Below, piece after piece: positions 43,435 through 54,700 of a stretch of DNA of 64,000 nt. The stretch is from Timema cristinae (lineage: Eukaryota; Arthropoda; Insecta; Phasmatodea; Timematidae). Location: the NCBI GenBank assembly GCA_039000515.1, contig JBCFYV010000254.1, positions 30,079 through 94,078 on the forward strand, written 5' to 3'. Made by a program: the position numbers and the translations under genes. The notes beneath the pieces were generated by a model. The model did no database searches. It was given only the letters and a program-made list of their open reading frames with translations, and had not been told where the DNA came from. The first letter of the stretch is position 1, and every line of letters starts with the position of its first letter.

Positions 43435-46166
43435 GTGCTTCTGATTAAACAGGACAAAATGGATATGGAAGCTGTCTGTGTTGTGGCTGAAATAGTTGCT
43501 AAAGACATATGCGAAGACCTCAAGAAACATAAAAGGAAGAAAAGAGCTTGGGTGAGAAAGTGGATCCAAAGAAGGTCTACATTGGGAGCATCATACACTT
43601 TATGTAAGGAACTAAAGGAAGAAGATCCATCGTCTTATCACAATTTTTTCAGGCTCACAGGTGATGAGTTTCAATATCTGTTGCTAAAAATTGAATCAAA
43701 AATACAAAGAAAGAACACAACAATGAGAGAAGCCTTACCTGCTTCCATAAAACTGGAAGTTACTTTAAAGTATCTGTGCACGGGAGATTCCTTCGGTAGT
43801 TTATCCTACCTGTTTCGTGTTCCGAAATGCACTATCTCCTGTTTCGTTCCAGAAGTATGCAAGGCAATCTATGAAGGTCTCCAGGACTTCATTAAGGTAT
43901 TTACAGCATACTTACTTAAATAAATTAAGTGTATGATTACTAGTACTTTAATAAATTACATATACTGTAGTTTGCTCTAGCCACTGAAAAACTAAAATAT
44001 GCATTACTTAAGAATGTCAGATACAGTAAAACTTATAAAAACATCAAATGTACCAGCTATGATTATATTTTTTATTTATTATAATATCGTAAATTAAAAG
44101 GAAACACGTAGGAAATTATAGCATACACAGTACTCGGTACTCTAACTACTATACATTACTACACTATTACAAAATTTTACTGTACCAGTTGAGGTTAGGT
44201 TGTTAATTATAAGCTTAAGGGGAACATAAAGAAGAAATTATAGTGTCTATAGTACTGTCACTGTTGGTGGATGATGGGTCGCGTGGTTGGCTTGGTGTCT
44301 GTTCTGACATCTGCTTAACATTAGAAGATGCATTTCCCATTGAGTAGTGCGGTGAGCCACTTGACCATGAAGAATTGTCACAGGTAGAAGGCCAAATGTG
44401 TGTATTGTAGTGTTGAGGAAACGGTGATGCACGTGAAGTGTGGGGGCGTTCAATTTGTGCCAGATGAGAAGCAGGAGGTTGTGTTGGATGATTATAATTA
44501 CGTGTATTGTATTCATGTGCAATTCTCTCCTCCGAAATCATGGTCTGAAACTTCAGTTGCAGCTCAAGAGCTCTACGCACATCCATGTTGTTCAACTGTA
44601 CGGCCAAACTTTTTGCCCACAAGTCAAATTCCGTTTCTTTGAAAGTAGCGGCAGTATCAGATATAGCTTGCAATTTTGAAAGGGCTTGTTGAACATGAGG
44701 GGGTGGGTTTTGGGAAGAAGCACTTTTGCGCTTCTTATGTAATGTGACTGGGCGTGCCTGTGATGGTATTGGAACACTGTCACTTTCCACATTCTCTTCC
44801 ACTGATGGTGGATCGTCATACTCCTCTCCAATATTGGTGTCGTCCTGCCGCGAAGACACGCTGTGTTCTGCTTTTCTTTTCTAAAAAAAAAGGTAGATTA
44901 TCTGTTGTAATGTGACTGTTCGGAGTAGTAACATGTTATATATTTGACAATTAACAGCAGTTGTGTCCATATTAAGGGCAGGCTTCATGCATGATGACAG
45001 TTAAGTTATTTCCCGATTGAATTAATTTTTTTATTAGATTAAAATATTAATAAATAATTTCAATATAAATTATTGATACTTTTCCCATAATCAATTGATA
45101 CAATGAAGAGTCCTTTTCCAGCACCTGTACTAACAACACTTCATTCTACGTACATATCCTGGAAATTCATAAATAAAATCGGGACTAAATTTAATGTGAT
45201 CCTGCATGAAGAGTGTCCTTAATGGTTAAGTTAAAGTTTTTAAGATGTGTGTAAATTTATAGAACTACACATCAGCTATTATTATTTATAGGTGCATTTT
45301 TATAGCTGTTTATCATTATAAGTAGCATCATAACACATTTAATTGTTATTTCTGTATATTTCTGTTTAGTGCCCAAGTACTAAAGAAGAGTGGAGAGCAA
45401 TTTAGGAAGGATTTCGTGTCAGATGGAATTTCCCCTCTTGTTATGGTAGTCTGGATGGAAAACATGTGATAATCAAAGCACCAGCTCATTGTGGATCTGA
45501 CTACTTCAACTACAAACAACGTAACAGTATAGTACTGATTGCACTAGTTGATCACGACTATTGTTTTTCGTACATAGATGTTGGCGCTAAAGGACGCGCA
45601 TCAGATGGAGATGTATTTCGGAATACGACGCTATATGAAAGTATAGAAAGAGGAGAGTTGAATTTACCTGAAGGAGGGGTTTTTGTGGCTGATGAAGCTT
45701 TCCTCTGACTAGCTACATGATGAAGCCATATGCTCAAAGAGGTTTGAATCTACCAAAGAGGATATACAACTACTGACTCTCAAGAGCCCGTAGGATTGTG
45801 GAAAACGCATTTGGGATATTGTTGAGTCGTTTCCGTATTTATCGCAGCCCCTTAGAGGTTAAGACAGAATCAGTAGCTTTGATTGTAAAAGCTTCATGTG
45901 CTCTACATAACTGGCTTCGCAAATTAAATCCCTCCTACATCAGCCAGGGGTTGGTTGATGCTGAGCATGTGGATGTCTGCAGATTTGTCCCTGGATCATG
46001 GAGGAAGTTACCAGAAGGAGCTATGCGTGCTATTCCAGCGACACGGCACCGTCATCCCACAACCGTAGCTGCACAAAGGTGCGAAGAATATTGCCATTAT
46101 TTCAACACAAATGGCTCAGTCCCTTGGCAAAAGGACATGCTGAACCCTTGTACTGCAGCAATTTGA
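43435..46166 (+). pseudogene. Harbinger DDE transposase (two exons, broken)
   Basis: Exon 1 is 43435-43893 (first ATG 43459, giving MDMEAVCVVAEIVAKDI), with a helix-rich DNA-binding part and the block LSYLFRVPKCTISCFVPEVC typical of Harbinger transposases; the donor is aag|gtattt. Exon 2 starts after tctgtttag at 45370 and joins in phase 0. Catalytic blocks: GSLDGKHV (first Asp), VADEAF (second Asp), RIVENAFGILLSRFRIY (Glu). Lesions: TAG at 45403-45405, a lost base near 45704, and TGA at 45774-45776 in NY-x-LSRARR, probably CGA to TGA. The protein cannot be made whole, so this copy is not autonomous. Confidence 0.9.
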
Positions 46167-46799
46167 GTACCGTATTCAAACATTCGTAATCATTATTGAA
46201 GCAACTCTATACATTTTGCAATTAAGTGTATATTTTATGTTTGCATGCCTATGTGTGTTGTGTGTTTGTACAAACAATTTGTATACAAACAGTGAAGATA
46301 AATTTGAATATAATATATATCTGTAAAGACATTGTTTGTGTATGCACCCATGTACAGTGCATGTGCATGTCAGCATTTTTGTTTAAATAACAATGCATAT
46401 TATGTTATCATAATTAATTTAACAAGCCACTAAAATAAAACTCATACTTACTAGGTTGCTTTCCGTGCTTTGAATGGCAAGCCGGCGCAAAAACCTGTCG
46501 ACTGTAGTAAACCACATCACACTTGGTTTGTAAACTGAATCTCCACTGCACCCTGACGCTGTACTTGAACGGATTTTCCCCACTTCATGCCAGTACTGTG
46601 AGCGAATATTTTTTATTTTCAATTTGCACGCTTTAACCCCAAAATCATGTAATCTCATTTCAGAAACTATTCTATTAACTGCTTCATTTCGCAGCGTCTT
46701 ATTTCTGTAGTCAACGCTGGTACTATCCCACAAAACAGACTCACTACCATACAAATTGACAAAATTCATCACAGTATCATCACTCCAACGGCGCGCCAT
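44215..46799 (-). CDS. Harbinger MADF-BESS (Myb-like) accessory protein, two exons
   Basis: Exon 1 is 46799-46452 (116 codons), starting MARRWSDDTVMNFVNLYG with MADF features: LWD, DYRNKTLR, a K-x-K-I-x-x-R-x-x-Y block and a final WFTTVDRFLRRL. A perfect GTAAGT donor follows. Exon 2 is 44880-44215 after a ttttttag acceptor, phase 0, 221 codons. It starts with basic KRKAE and contains DLWAKSLAVQLNNMDVRRAL, a BESS-like motif, then a Gln/Ser/Pro-rich tail. The total of 337 residues is uninterrupted. In Harbinger elements this partner moves the transposase into the nucleus and binds the ends. Its intron holds transposase exon 2, and exon 2 lies inside the transposase intron. Confidence 0.82.
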
Positions 46800-46948
46800 G
46801 TTAAAAAACCGTCGTACGTACACCAACTAGCACGACTGACTCGCACGAAAATCAAACACTGTTTGATCGCCGCCTTCGAGCATGCTAGGACCTGTCTAGC
46901 ATGCTAACTACCGCTGCACGTGCTACTCCTTTGCGACTTAGCAATGCT

Positions 46949-46992
46949 TGCCAGACATCTAGCACGAAAAATCATACCGTGTAAACGCCCCT
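46949..46992 (-). repeat. Harbinger right terminal inverted repeat
   Basis: Reverse complement of the left end with a few differences; followed by the TTA target duplication. Confidence 0.93.
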
Positions 46993-47312
46993 TTAGAAGG
47001 ATCTCAACCAGTGTCTTGCGTACCCACTGATAAACGCATGCCACAACGCCCTAAAACTCCCGACCAATTAATTAATTAACAATCATCAAGAACAAACATG
47101 TCCTGCGTATGCCAGCAATACATAAGAAAAACTTCAACACCTCTATCCTACCAATTAATCAATTAACGATAATTAATAATCAAGAACCAACATGTCCGGG
47201 GTTTGTTGACTCTAGGCGAGGGGCAGGAGGAGAGGAAAGTAGGTCAGGGGTGGGGGCGGAAGCATGGGGCGGGAATAAAGGTAAAAAGCACAGGTGTGAC
47301 GTAGTGGGCTAA
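46993..47312 (+). repeat. Second copy of the right terminal repeat, right part
   Basis: Continues the unit split by the Harbinger element and matches 21085-21335, ending in ggtaaaaagcacaggtgtg and acgtagtgggc. The rest of this second element copy is not present in the window. Confidence 0.75.
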
Positions 47313-47327
47313 CGGGACATCCTAGCT

Positions 47328-47650
47328 TCTCATATTCTATATAAATTATTTAAAAATTCGAATATATCTTCATTATTATAGTCAAATTGATAATATAACC
47401 AGCTTTAATAACTTCACGACTTTCTTCAATAGTTAAATATTCATGCCTAATATTAACTCTAATACATTTAAATAATAATTGCTTTACAGGATATGTTTGA
47501 TTTAATCCTTTTAACCATTGTTCAAATTCAATTAATGTCATTAGTTATTCTCACTTCCACTTTGTGTAATAATTTTTGAAATTGAGTATCACTGATTTTA
47601 CTATAAAATTTATCTATATAATCTTCATGTAACATACAATTCTTTAACGC
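47328..47650 (-). pseudogene. Inverted duplicate of the densovirus-like NS1 middle region
   Basis: Reverse-complement copy of 49338-49662. A 63-codon frame (47350-47541, minus) encodes the same protein stretch as the end of the NS1 frame (EQWLKGLNQ, HEYLTIEESREV) with several substitutions. The ends are abrupt: the left at tatagaatatg, the right at ttctttaacg. Together with the plus-strand copy it forms inverted arms of about 325 bases separated by about 1.7 kb. Confidence 0.85.
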
Positions 47651-47776
47651 TGTGGCCCTGCCCCCCGTAACCGTAGGTTATGACAAGCTGCCAGTACAAT
47701 TATGATATGGTAATGAGGCTATTATACAAGGCCATTTAAACAACATTGTCATCACCGCGCTCATACAACTTTTCTG

Positions 47777-47784
47777 TATTTAAG
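47777..47784 (+). promoter_or_regulatory. TATA-like box upstream of the densovirus-like genes
   Basis: A tatttaag motif, with a cagtc initiator-like site about 32 bases on and an ATG at 47820. The spacing fits a viral early promoter; whether it still works is unknown. Confidence 0.4.
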
Positions 47785-47819
47785 GATGGCGACTATGTAT
47801 ATATTCATGCAGTCTCACC

Positions 47820-48544
47820 ATGGCGTACTCAGCAGAAGATCTCGTCTTTAACATTCCGGTTCGGAACTTCAAAGAAACCACTTAAACCGTGGTCATAATT
47901 ATTTTCAATATTCTGACTTTATCAGTCAACCGCGTCGTGCTTGCAAATGTCCTTTGGATATTATACATTTTAAAACGGAACCTTACGATGTTATAACTTT
48001 ATTTGAATATTCAGAAGGTGATAAGATTTTTGAGTTAACTCGTTTAGAAAATCCATATAGAATTGCACGAGTACTTTGTGATCGGCTACCGCACGGCGCA
48101 GAATATTGCGTCCGCTCAACGCATGTGTGTCAGCTATCATGTTTTATGGGCGCTAATAAAAAAATATGCAACGATTTAACATATTGTTGTTCCGTCGTTT
48201 GTGATTGGTACAATCAATATATTAAATGGAAAATAGAGTGGGAATCCATCGCCACGGAAGGAGACGCTTGCGCTGCACTTTATTGTGAGGAGGTAATCGC
48301 AGATTTTTTCAATAGCAAAGACATTCCAGTACCTCTTCCGAAGAAAATTCAATACCACACGCCGACACAGCTGGAAATAGATCTATTCTTCCGACGCCGG
48401 CTGAAGACAATGAGTGATTCCGAACCAGAGGAACGTATTTCGACTCCAGCTCCTATACAAGATACTACCGAATACGTTCCTACTATTAAAAGAAAAAAAA
48501 GAAATGATACTAAGCTTAGAATAGAACTTATTGCTTTTTTTTAC
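47820..48544 (+). pseudogene. Densovirus NS3-like gene (frameshifted near its start)
   Basis: An ATG at 47820 opens a 20-codon frame (AEDLVFNIPVRNF) that ends at 47882. The following frame, open from about 47852, has no ATG and runs to 48544, about 230 codons. The long part has a cysteine-rich middle (CVRSTHVCQLSCF, then CCSVVCDWYNQY) and a basic end (KRKKRNDTK). It lies upstream of overlapping NS2/NS1-type frames, the order known for ambidensoviruses. I infer that the short frame is the original N-terminus, cut off by a 1-base slip between about 47850 and 47882. NS3 acts early in densovirus DNA replication; its mechanism is not clear from sequence. Confidence 0.7.
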
Positions 48545-49328
48545 TAATATTAGAATTAATTTTAAATCACCTTTAGAATCTATAGAATGGAGTCAGGAAG
48601 CAGTAGTAACTGGGAGATTATTGATAACGACGGAACGTCCACTATTAGCATCGATTTTGGATTTAGTAGAAACGCACCTTGCCACTGGGATGAATACGTG
48701 GTTGGAATTAACCAACTCGATAAAAGACCAGTCATCCTACATGATATCCTATCACTTAGAAACATTGAAAACCCTGCAAGATTCCATTACAACGTGCTTG
48801 CTAAACAGTCAGAAAGAAAAGTCGGATTTAGCATCATTTACAAACATTCAACACCAAATCCAGCCTGGGATCACATCCATCTTATCCACGACTGCTCCTG
48901 GTCAAGTCATAAATGCGAATGCGCAATCCTCGCAGGCAAAACCGTTTTGCCTAGAGGAAATAATAAATCAATCAAGTACAGATACGAACTTGGAGATGAA
49001 TACTTCACCAATCTGTTTCACTATTTCGGTTCGAAACAAACAGGAAGTCTGTATATCAAAATACAAAAGGCCAATCCCGAAGACGCACTATATGGAATTG
49101 AAAATTTACCCCGCATCTGTTGCGGGTATGAACCAAAAGTGGAAACATTGTGCTCTGGATATTCGCAACTGGGTCAACTTGGAAGCGACGTACCCAACAC
49201 TATCGGAGAGTTTCTTACAGAATTTAATCCATCAGCAGATCAAAGAGATGTTGGACCATCAACATCACGAGGAGGAACGAAAACATTTAGAAACAAAAAA
49301 ATTACCGATCATGCAGAATTTTGGTTAA
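48531..49328 (+). pseudogene. Densovirus NS2-like overlapping frame (no start codon)
   Basis: 265 codons, open in the frame that overlaps NS1. Densoviruses encode NS2 in just this arrangement, by leaky scanning. No ATG is found near the expected start; the first is at codon 54. So NS2 could not start normally here. Its function is poorly known in the family. The long preserved openness of both frames suggests that the insertion is not ancient, or that the region is short of stops by chance. Confidence 0.6.
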
Positions 49329-49797
49329 TGACAAATATAATAGTTCCGTTAAAGAATTGTATGTTACATGAAGAATATATAGATAAATTTTATAGTAAAA
49401 TCAGTGATACTCTTCAAAAATTATTACACAAAGTGGAAGTGAGAATAACTAATATGACATTAATTGAACTCGAACAATGGTTAAAAGGATTAAATCAAAA
49501 ATATCCTGTAAAGCAATTATTATTTAAATGTATTAGAGGTAATATTAGGCATGAATATTTAACTATTGAAGAAAGTCGTGAAGTTATTACAGCGTGGTTA
49601 TATTATCAATTTGACCATAATAATGAAGATATATTCGAATTTTTAAAATAATTTATATAGAATATGTAATAGAACAAATGATAAATGTTGTGTTTTATAT
49701 TTATGGGGACTACCAAATTCACAAAAATCTACTTTTATAACTATGTTATTTGATATTAAAAAAGTAATTTTTTTTATTCATAAATGTTTGTTTTTCA
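48587..49797 (+). pseudogene. Densovirus NS1-like replication protein (nuclease part plus broken helicase start)
   Basis: ATG 48587 opens 354 codons. Residues 95-112 (DHIHLIHDCSWSSHKCEC) have the H-x-H metal site of the parvoviral HUH nuclease and its cysteine neighbours. A Tyr-containing helix (residues 138-147, DEYFTNLFHY) is a candidate for the nicking Tyr. The frame ends at 49651, before the helicase. In another frame at 49680-49797 a Walker-A-like GLPNSQKSTF is seen, with the usual first Gly of the loop changed (Q before K). So the superfamily 3 helicase is present only as a start fragment after stops and a frameshift. NS1 would nick and unwind viral ends. No capsid gene is visible. Confidence 0.78.
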
Positions 49798-50911
49798 TTT
49801 TCTTTCACTTGTACTTTAGCCATTAATTGAAATTGTAATGCCTATTTAACTAAGCTAGCTATGAAGAATCATGACTTTTATTTCAAGAATTATAATAACT
49901 TTTCAAATAAAGTTCAAACTTCTCTGATATAATAAAAGGTAACATTTATATAAAAAAAAATCCTGGACAAGTTTATATTTTATGTACAAGAAGGTACACT
50001 TTAACTTTTCATTACTGGAGTTATAGTAAATTTTCAATTGTGTCTTAAAGATTCCTGGTGACAAGACAATCATTAAACTTTACCAAAGTGAGTATATCCT
50101 ATTTCTGATACGAATGAAAATCTAAGAGGCCTTTTTCCTACTAAAATTCTATCATATAGTAGAATTTTGGTGGGAAAATGTCTCAGACATACATTCGGGC
50201 AGAACTTTTTTTTGTAAGACAGTAGTTAAGTATTTCTCCGCAAGTACGCTAGTAACAAATCTAGTTTATAGTCTCGCTAATAGAGGGCTCTTATATGTGT
50301 AATTTAAAAATCGCCCACTAGATCTCTCGCTCAATTAGTACTCCTTCCATCCGCTAGGAGCGGGCTGTTTCACGGAAAACTAGAATAACCTAGATATAAT
50401 GAGTACTCGCAGTATGCCATTGTGGGGGTATTACGTCAGAGTCTACAATGTATTCTAATGGAGAAAACGGAATTTAAAAAGTTAATCAAGTCCATTTGTA
50501 CTATTAAATAAATTATAAATCAACCATTTATGAAATCAGAATAGCTTTAACTTTACAAAAAATAAGAGGAAAGTTTTGTAAAATTGTACATCTCTTAGTA
50601 ATCTCTGATAAAAAAATCGTAAGCTTTGGCGGGAATTCAAATTAAAGAGACCTTAAAAACTAACGTTTAGACAATATAAATAACAATTTATATTTCCTAA
50701 ACATTAGCTATTATTAAATATATTATTACAGAATTAATTAATATATAATATATACCTATATTGTATGTATAATATATAATAAAGATTTTTATGATAAAAT
50801 TATATATATTATAATTTAGTTATTATATAATTTTTAATAACATTCATAGCTTTTTTTTTAATTCAAAAATTATTAAAAATAAGCACACTTGAAACATTAT
50901 GAAAGAAACAT
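49798..50911. other. AT-rich spacer with a short hairpin
   Basis: No gene. At 50138-50178 an inverted pair (ctaaaattcta / tagaattttgg) can form a hairpin. A palindromic tata/taata run is at 50720-50815. Confidence 0.5.
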
Positions 50912-51155
50912 CTGCTTCGGTGGCCGCATGGTCTCGGGCATCACTCTCGCTATAAACTAGAATGTCGATGACAGGAAGATTTGGGTTGAGTTAGAATCCC
51001 AGTTGTGTGTATAGAAGGTGGTTTTTCACTCTCTCCCCACGCAAATGCGGGTACACTTACTCAATTAATTTTTCCTCATCCTTAACTCATTACCCTAATT
51101 AGTATATATGTGCATAACCTTAACAGGTGTTAAGATGTGGTGCTAAATATATATA
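50912..51155 (+). mobile_element. tRNA-derived SINE, type C head
   Basis: Head ctgcttcggtggccgcatgg, gcatcactctcgctataaac, B-box degenerate; body ccacgcaaatgcgggt; tail taacaggtgttaagatgtgg and an (AT)n end. Confidence 0.75.
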
Positions 51156-51369
51156 TAAAAATTCATATCTATATAATATTAATAGCACCCAAGTTTAAAA
51201 ACGAACAAGTTTAATTATTAAGGTGTCTTGTATAAGAAATGACGCTGGCCTTGACTTCGCCCAAATAAAGACAATATTATGATTATCATAAACAAATGTC
51301 CACATTCACACAGTGTTTTTTTATCTTCAGGTTCCACTCATATTAGACCTGACCAAAATTATCAAACAG

Positions 51370-51440
51370 ATTTCTGTCATCGGCAGGCCAATCTCACATA
51401 AGAGTGATGCCTTAGACCATTTGGCCACTGAAGTCGGTCA
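51370..51440 (-). mobile_element. SINE type C head fragment (inverted)
   Basis: Reverse complement of the type C head: agagtgatgccttagaccat and ggccactgaagtcgg, matching 21829-21900. Confidence 0.65.
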
Positions 51441-51511
51441 GTCTTCCAGTGTTGTCATATGACCATGTGTAATTTTGAGCAGTTAGTGATTTACTCTTCT
51501 TTAAATTAACA

Positions 51512-51750
51512 ACTCCATAGCCGAGTTGTCTATTGCGCCACACTCATGTTAGACTGGCCTGCTGAGGACGAAGAGATTGTGGTTCGACCCTAGCCGGGTG
51601 CAATGAGGGTGGTCTTTCCTAAGGATTTTCCACTCTCTCCATACAAATGAGGCTGCATTTTCTCTTAATAAAATCTTCCTCATCCCTAACTCGATAACCT
51701 AATTAGTACATAAGCGTAAAACCCAAATAGGTAGTAAGACGCGGTGCTAA
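51512..51750 (+). mobile_element. tRNA-derived SINE, type A-like head
   Basis: Head ctccatagccgagttgtc, gctgaggacgaagagattg, B-box-like ggttcgaccctagcc; tail cccaaataggtagtaagacg. Confidence 0.78.
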
Positions 51751-54700
51751 GAAAATTATTTACCATGCGTTAAGATTTAGACCAAAATTATAGCAAACAT
51801 ACGCTACCATCAGGACTTTCAAGTACACTAGCCCAACTTTTCTAAACAAAGTATTAAAATCAATTCCTCTAGGCATGTTCATCCCATTAATTCAGGTCGC
51901 TTCAGTGATGTGGTTTTAAATAAAAGATGGGAGTGTGTGAGGATAAGAGGGTTTAGAGAACAAGTTAAGTCTGGGTTGGACCAGGACTCAAGAAATAAAA
52001 GCGGGACGTACATAATACCAATATCATATCTACAAATGATGGAGTTAGTTTTAACATTGTTCCCTTTACCAGTCTTAATATAGGAAGTAGGTGAAAGGGA
52101 ATGGTAACCAAAGATCATATCCATCCTCAGAAAGCATACAAGCTGAGTGTGATCAGCATTAAATAACTTTAACAAAGAAACCTTTTATTTTCATAAAGCA
52201 CACAGATTTTATTGAATAGAAAATAACTGATATTATTTTAACCACTCTCCAGTATTCCAATTGAAAATAAAACCATACCTTATACAAGTGAGGTTTGCGA
52301 GGAATATGATCTAGGAAAAACAAAAACAATGCTTTGGGGGAAGTAACTATGGATACCTTTAAGCAAACCTTTAAAAATAATGTCTATGCTATGGATGAAT
52401 ATGTGTGTTTATGTAAAGGAAATTGAAATTTATTTTAGTGTTTTCAAAAAGTGACTTAACTTAGTATAGACTGCAAAGCTATTCACCGGTGCATCGTTAA
52501 ATACAATTTTAATCAAGATAAGTGCATTAAAGAATATTTTATGACGAAATAAAAAGTTACAACACACTTACTTTTCTACCAATGGTTTGGATTGTACCAA
52601 TCACTTTATATCCAACCAACAATTAGAAGTCTATTTTTCAATAAACTCTTCCTCTTGTTAGCTCAAAGAGATATTATTTAAAATATATGAGTATCACATT
52701 GTTTATTTTCTCAAACAAATTTTGTAAGGCTATTATCTGAATATTTAATCCATGCAGGACACAAGATCTTTTTTTCTCTTTATAATCATTAACAATTCTG
52801 ATGTGTTATTTATTTTAAAACTTGCCTTGTGTATAGACGAGTACTCATAGGTAGAATACTAAAATTTGAAACATTAAACACAAATTGAAAAGCATGAATT
52901 CACTTTCACATTGCTGGTTATTTTGATTTTATTTGTTGTATACAGTTACAATTCACTAAATTCACATTTTTATTGTTATTGATCATTTGGAGTTGCAGTT
53001 CACGGTCCCATTGCTCTACTAAATTATGGTAAGTCCAGGTACAACATTGTCAACTTACCTTACATGGAATCCTAACACTTTCCCCCGGAGGTCCCGAGAG
53101 AAAGAGTTGTTCGTGCTCACCGTATTCTAGCTAAGCCCACGCCGGAGTATTTATATATAATATGGTACAACTGTTATCTTATAATATATTTTACAATGTC
53201 AATAGTATGTTTTCAATGAATATAAATGTCTACATCACTAGCTATTTTAAGAATTAAGGATTGTAGGCTGTATGCAATGTTATCATTGTGTAAATTTCTA
53301 GAAAATATAAATTTTACTATTTAAAAAATAAGATTAAAATGATTAGCTACAATGATACATCTATAATACTAATGAAAAATTACGTAAAATAGCCAAATGT
53401 TTAAAACGTTTCCTGATTAATACATTAAAATAACATTCATCGACATCAGTTTTTATTTTTATAATTTTTACTTTAGTCATTCGACAATGAAACAAATTGC
53501 ACAATTTTGACCAGGGTGTATGCCTAGTCAAAATCAATATCATAATTGTACATACAGTAGGTGCAGAAATGATTTTTTTTTATAGAAACATACAGTGCAT
53601 ATGAATGATACATATGTAATACATATGAATGACTTGAAGAATAATTAACAATTTTTTTTTAAATGAACGAAGCACTTTAAGTTTTTACCAACAAACATAC
53701 TTTTGTAGATATTTTTACAATTTCAATATTGACTCAAAGTGTTTGCATTCAAATAAAACAACCCCAGCACTTATGTTTATCAATAAACTCCTTTCAAAAT
53801 TGCAATAAAATCAAGATGAAAGATGAATATACAAGACAGGACCTCTCATACATTAAGGAAATATATAATTTCCTTGAAAAATGCTAAAGTATTTTTAGTA
53901 TCCTGTATGATTAAACCATCCTGGTTACCATAGACATCCCAACAATATACACCAATATTCCACACACAAATGCACAATCAGCAATACAAAAGTGCCTGAA
54001 ACTCGGCCATCAAAATATCGACCCACCACTGCATTCATAGTTCATTTCAACAAATTCAACCCTTAGAAAATGTTTCAAATTTGACCATTTTTTCCTTCAT
54101 ACTATTACAGCCATGGGTGCCCCCCCACCACAGCAACTAAGGCCCTATCACTCCTGCCCCGGTACTTTTATAGTGCTCGGCGAGTCACCAGTGTGCGGGG
54201 GTTAAAGTGGAAGGTCGGTAGACAGTCACTGTGATGATAAAGAGACACGGCCAAAGCCCTTTATTTATAGACACGGCTACAAAAATACATAGTGATGAGC
54301 TACAATTAAGGCTACTCTTGGGTATTCTTTGCCCAATGAATAAGCGAGATGATCTTCCTTAGTCTCACGAACCGGTGCACCCTACATAATAAAAATGAAG
54401 AAATTCCAGGACACAAAAACTCATCAACCTTTGTGTGGGTCCAGATATTTTATGACTTTTTTTATGAAATGTACCAACAAATAACAATTGAATATATTCA
54501 TTCAAAGCCTTAATGCTTTCTTAACAATCAATTTTAAACAGCAACAATTCTACAAAAAATATAATTTTCTTAGACAGTGAGTTCATCCTTAAAAAAATGT
54601 ACTTGTTACAACAGCAATTCACCAAGCAAACCATTTTTCTGCTTTAACAGTTGTCATTCCATGGTTACCAAAAAATCTCTTTTGATTTGAGCCAAACAAA

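Larger units (their letters stand above)
43268..46992 (+). mobile_element. PIF/Harbinger DNA transposon with TIRs and TTA target duplication
   Basis: Inverted termini of about 40 bases (ggggcgtttacacggtatga, continuing tttttcgtgctagatgtct) at 43268 and ending at 46992, differing by few bases. The 3-base TTA at 43265-43267 and 46993-46995 is the target duplication expected for PIF/Harbinger. It encodes a broken DDE transposase on the plus strand and an apparently intact MADF-BESS accessory protein on the minus strand. These are the two proteins such elements usually need. It sits inside a copy of the ~15 kb element's end repeat. Confidence 0.95.

Noticed and set aside
47314..49797. A bidnavirus-type hybrid genome (pPolB with parvoviral NS1)
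   Set aside because: The polymerase relic and the NS block are about 30 kb apart and in separate insertions, so there is no evidence that they belong to one virus.
51879..52175. 98-codon minus-strand ORF
   Set aside because: No start context, motif or splice sites, and composition as in the AT-rich surroundings.
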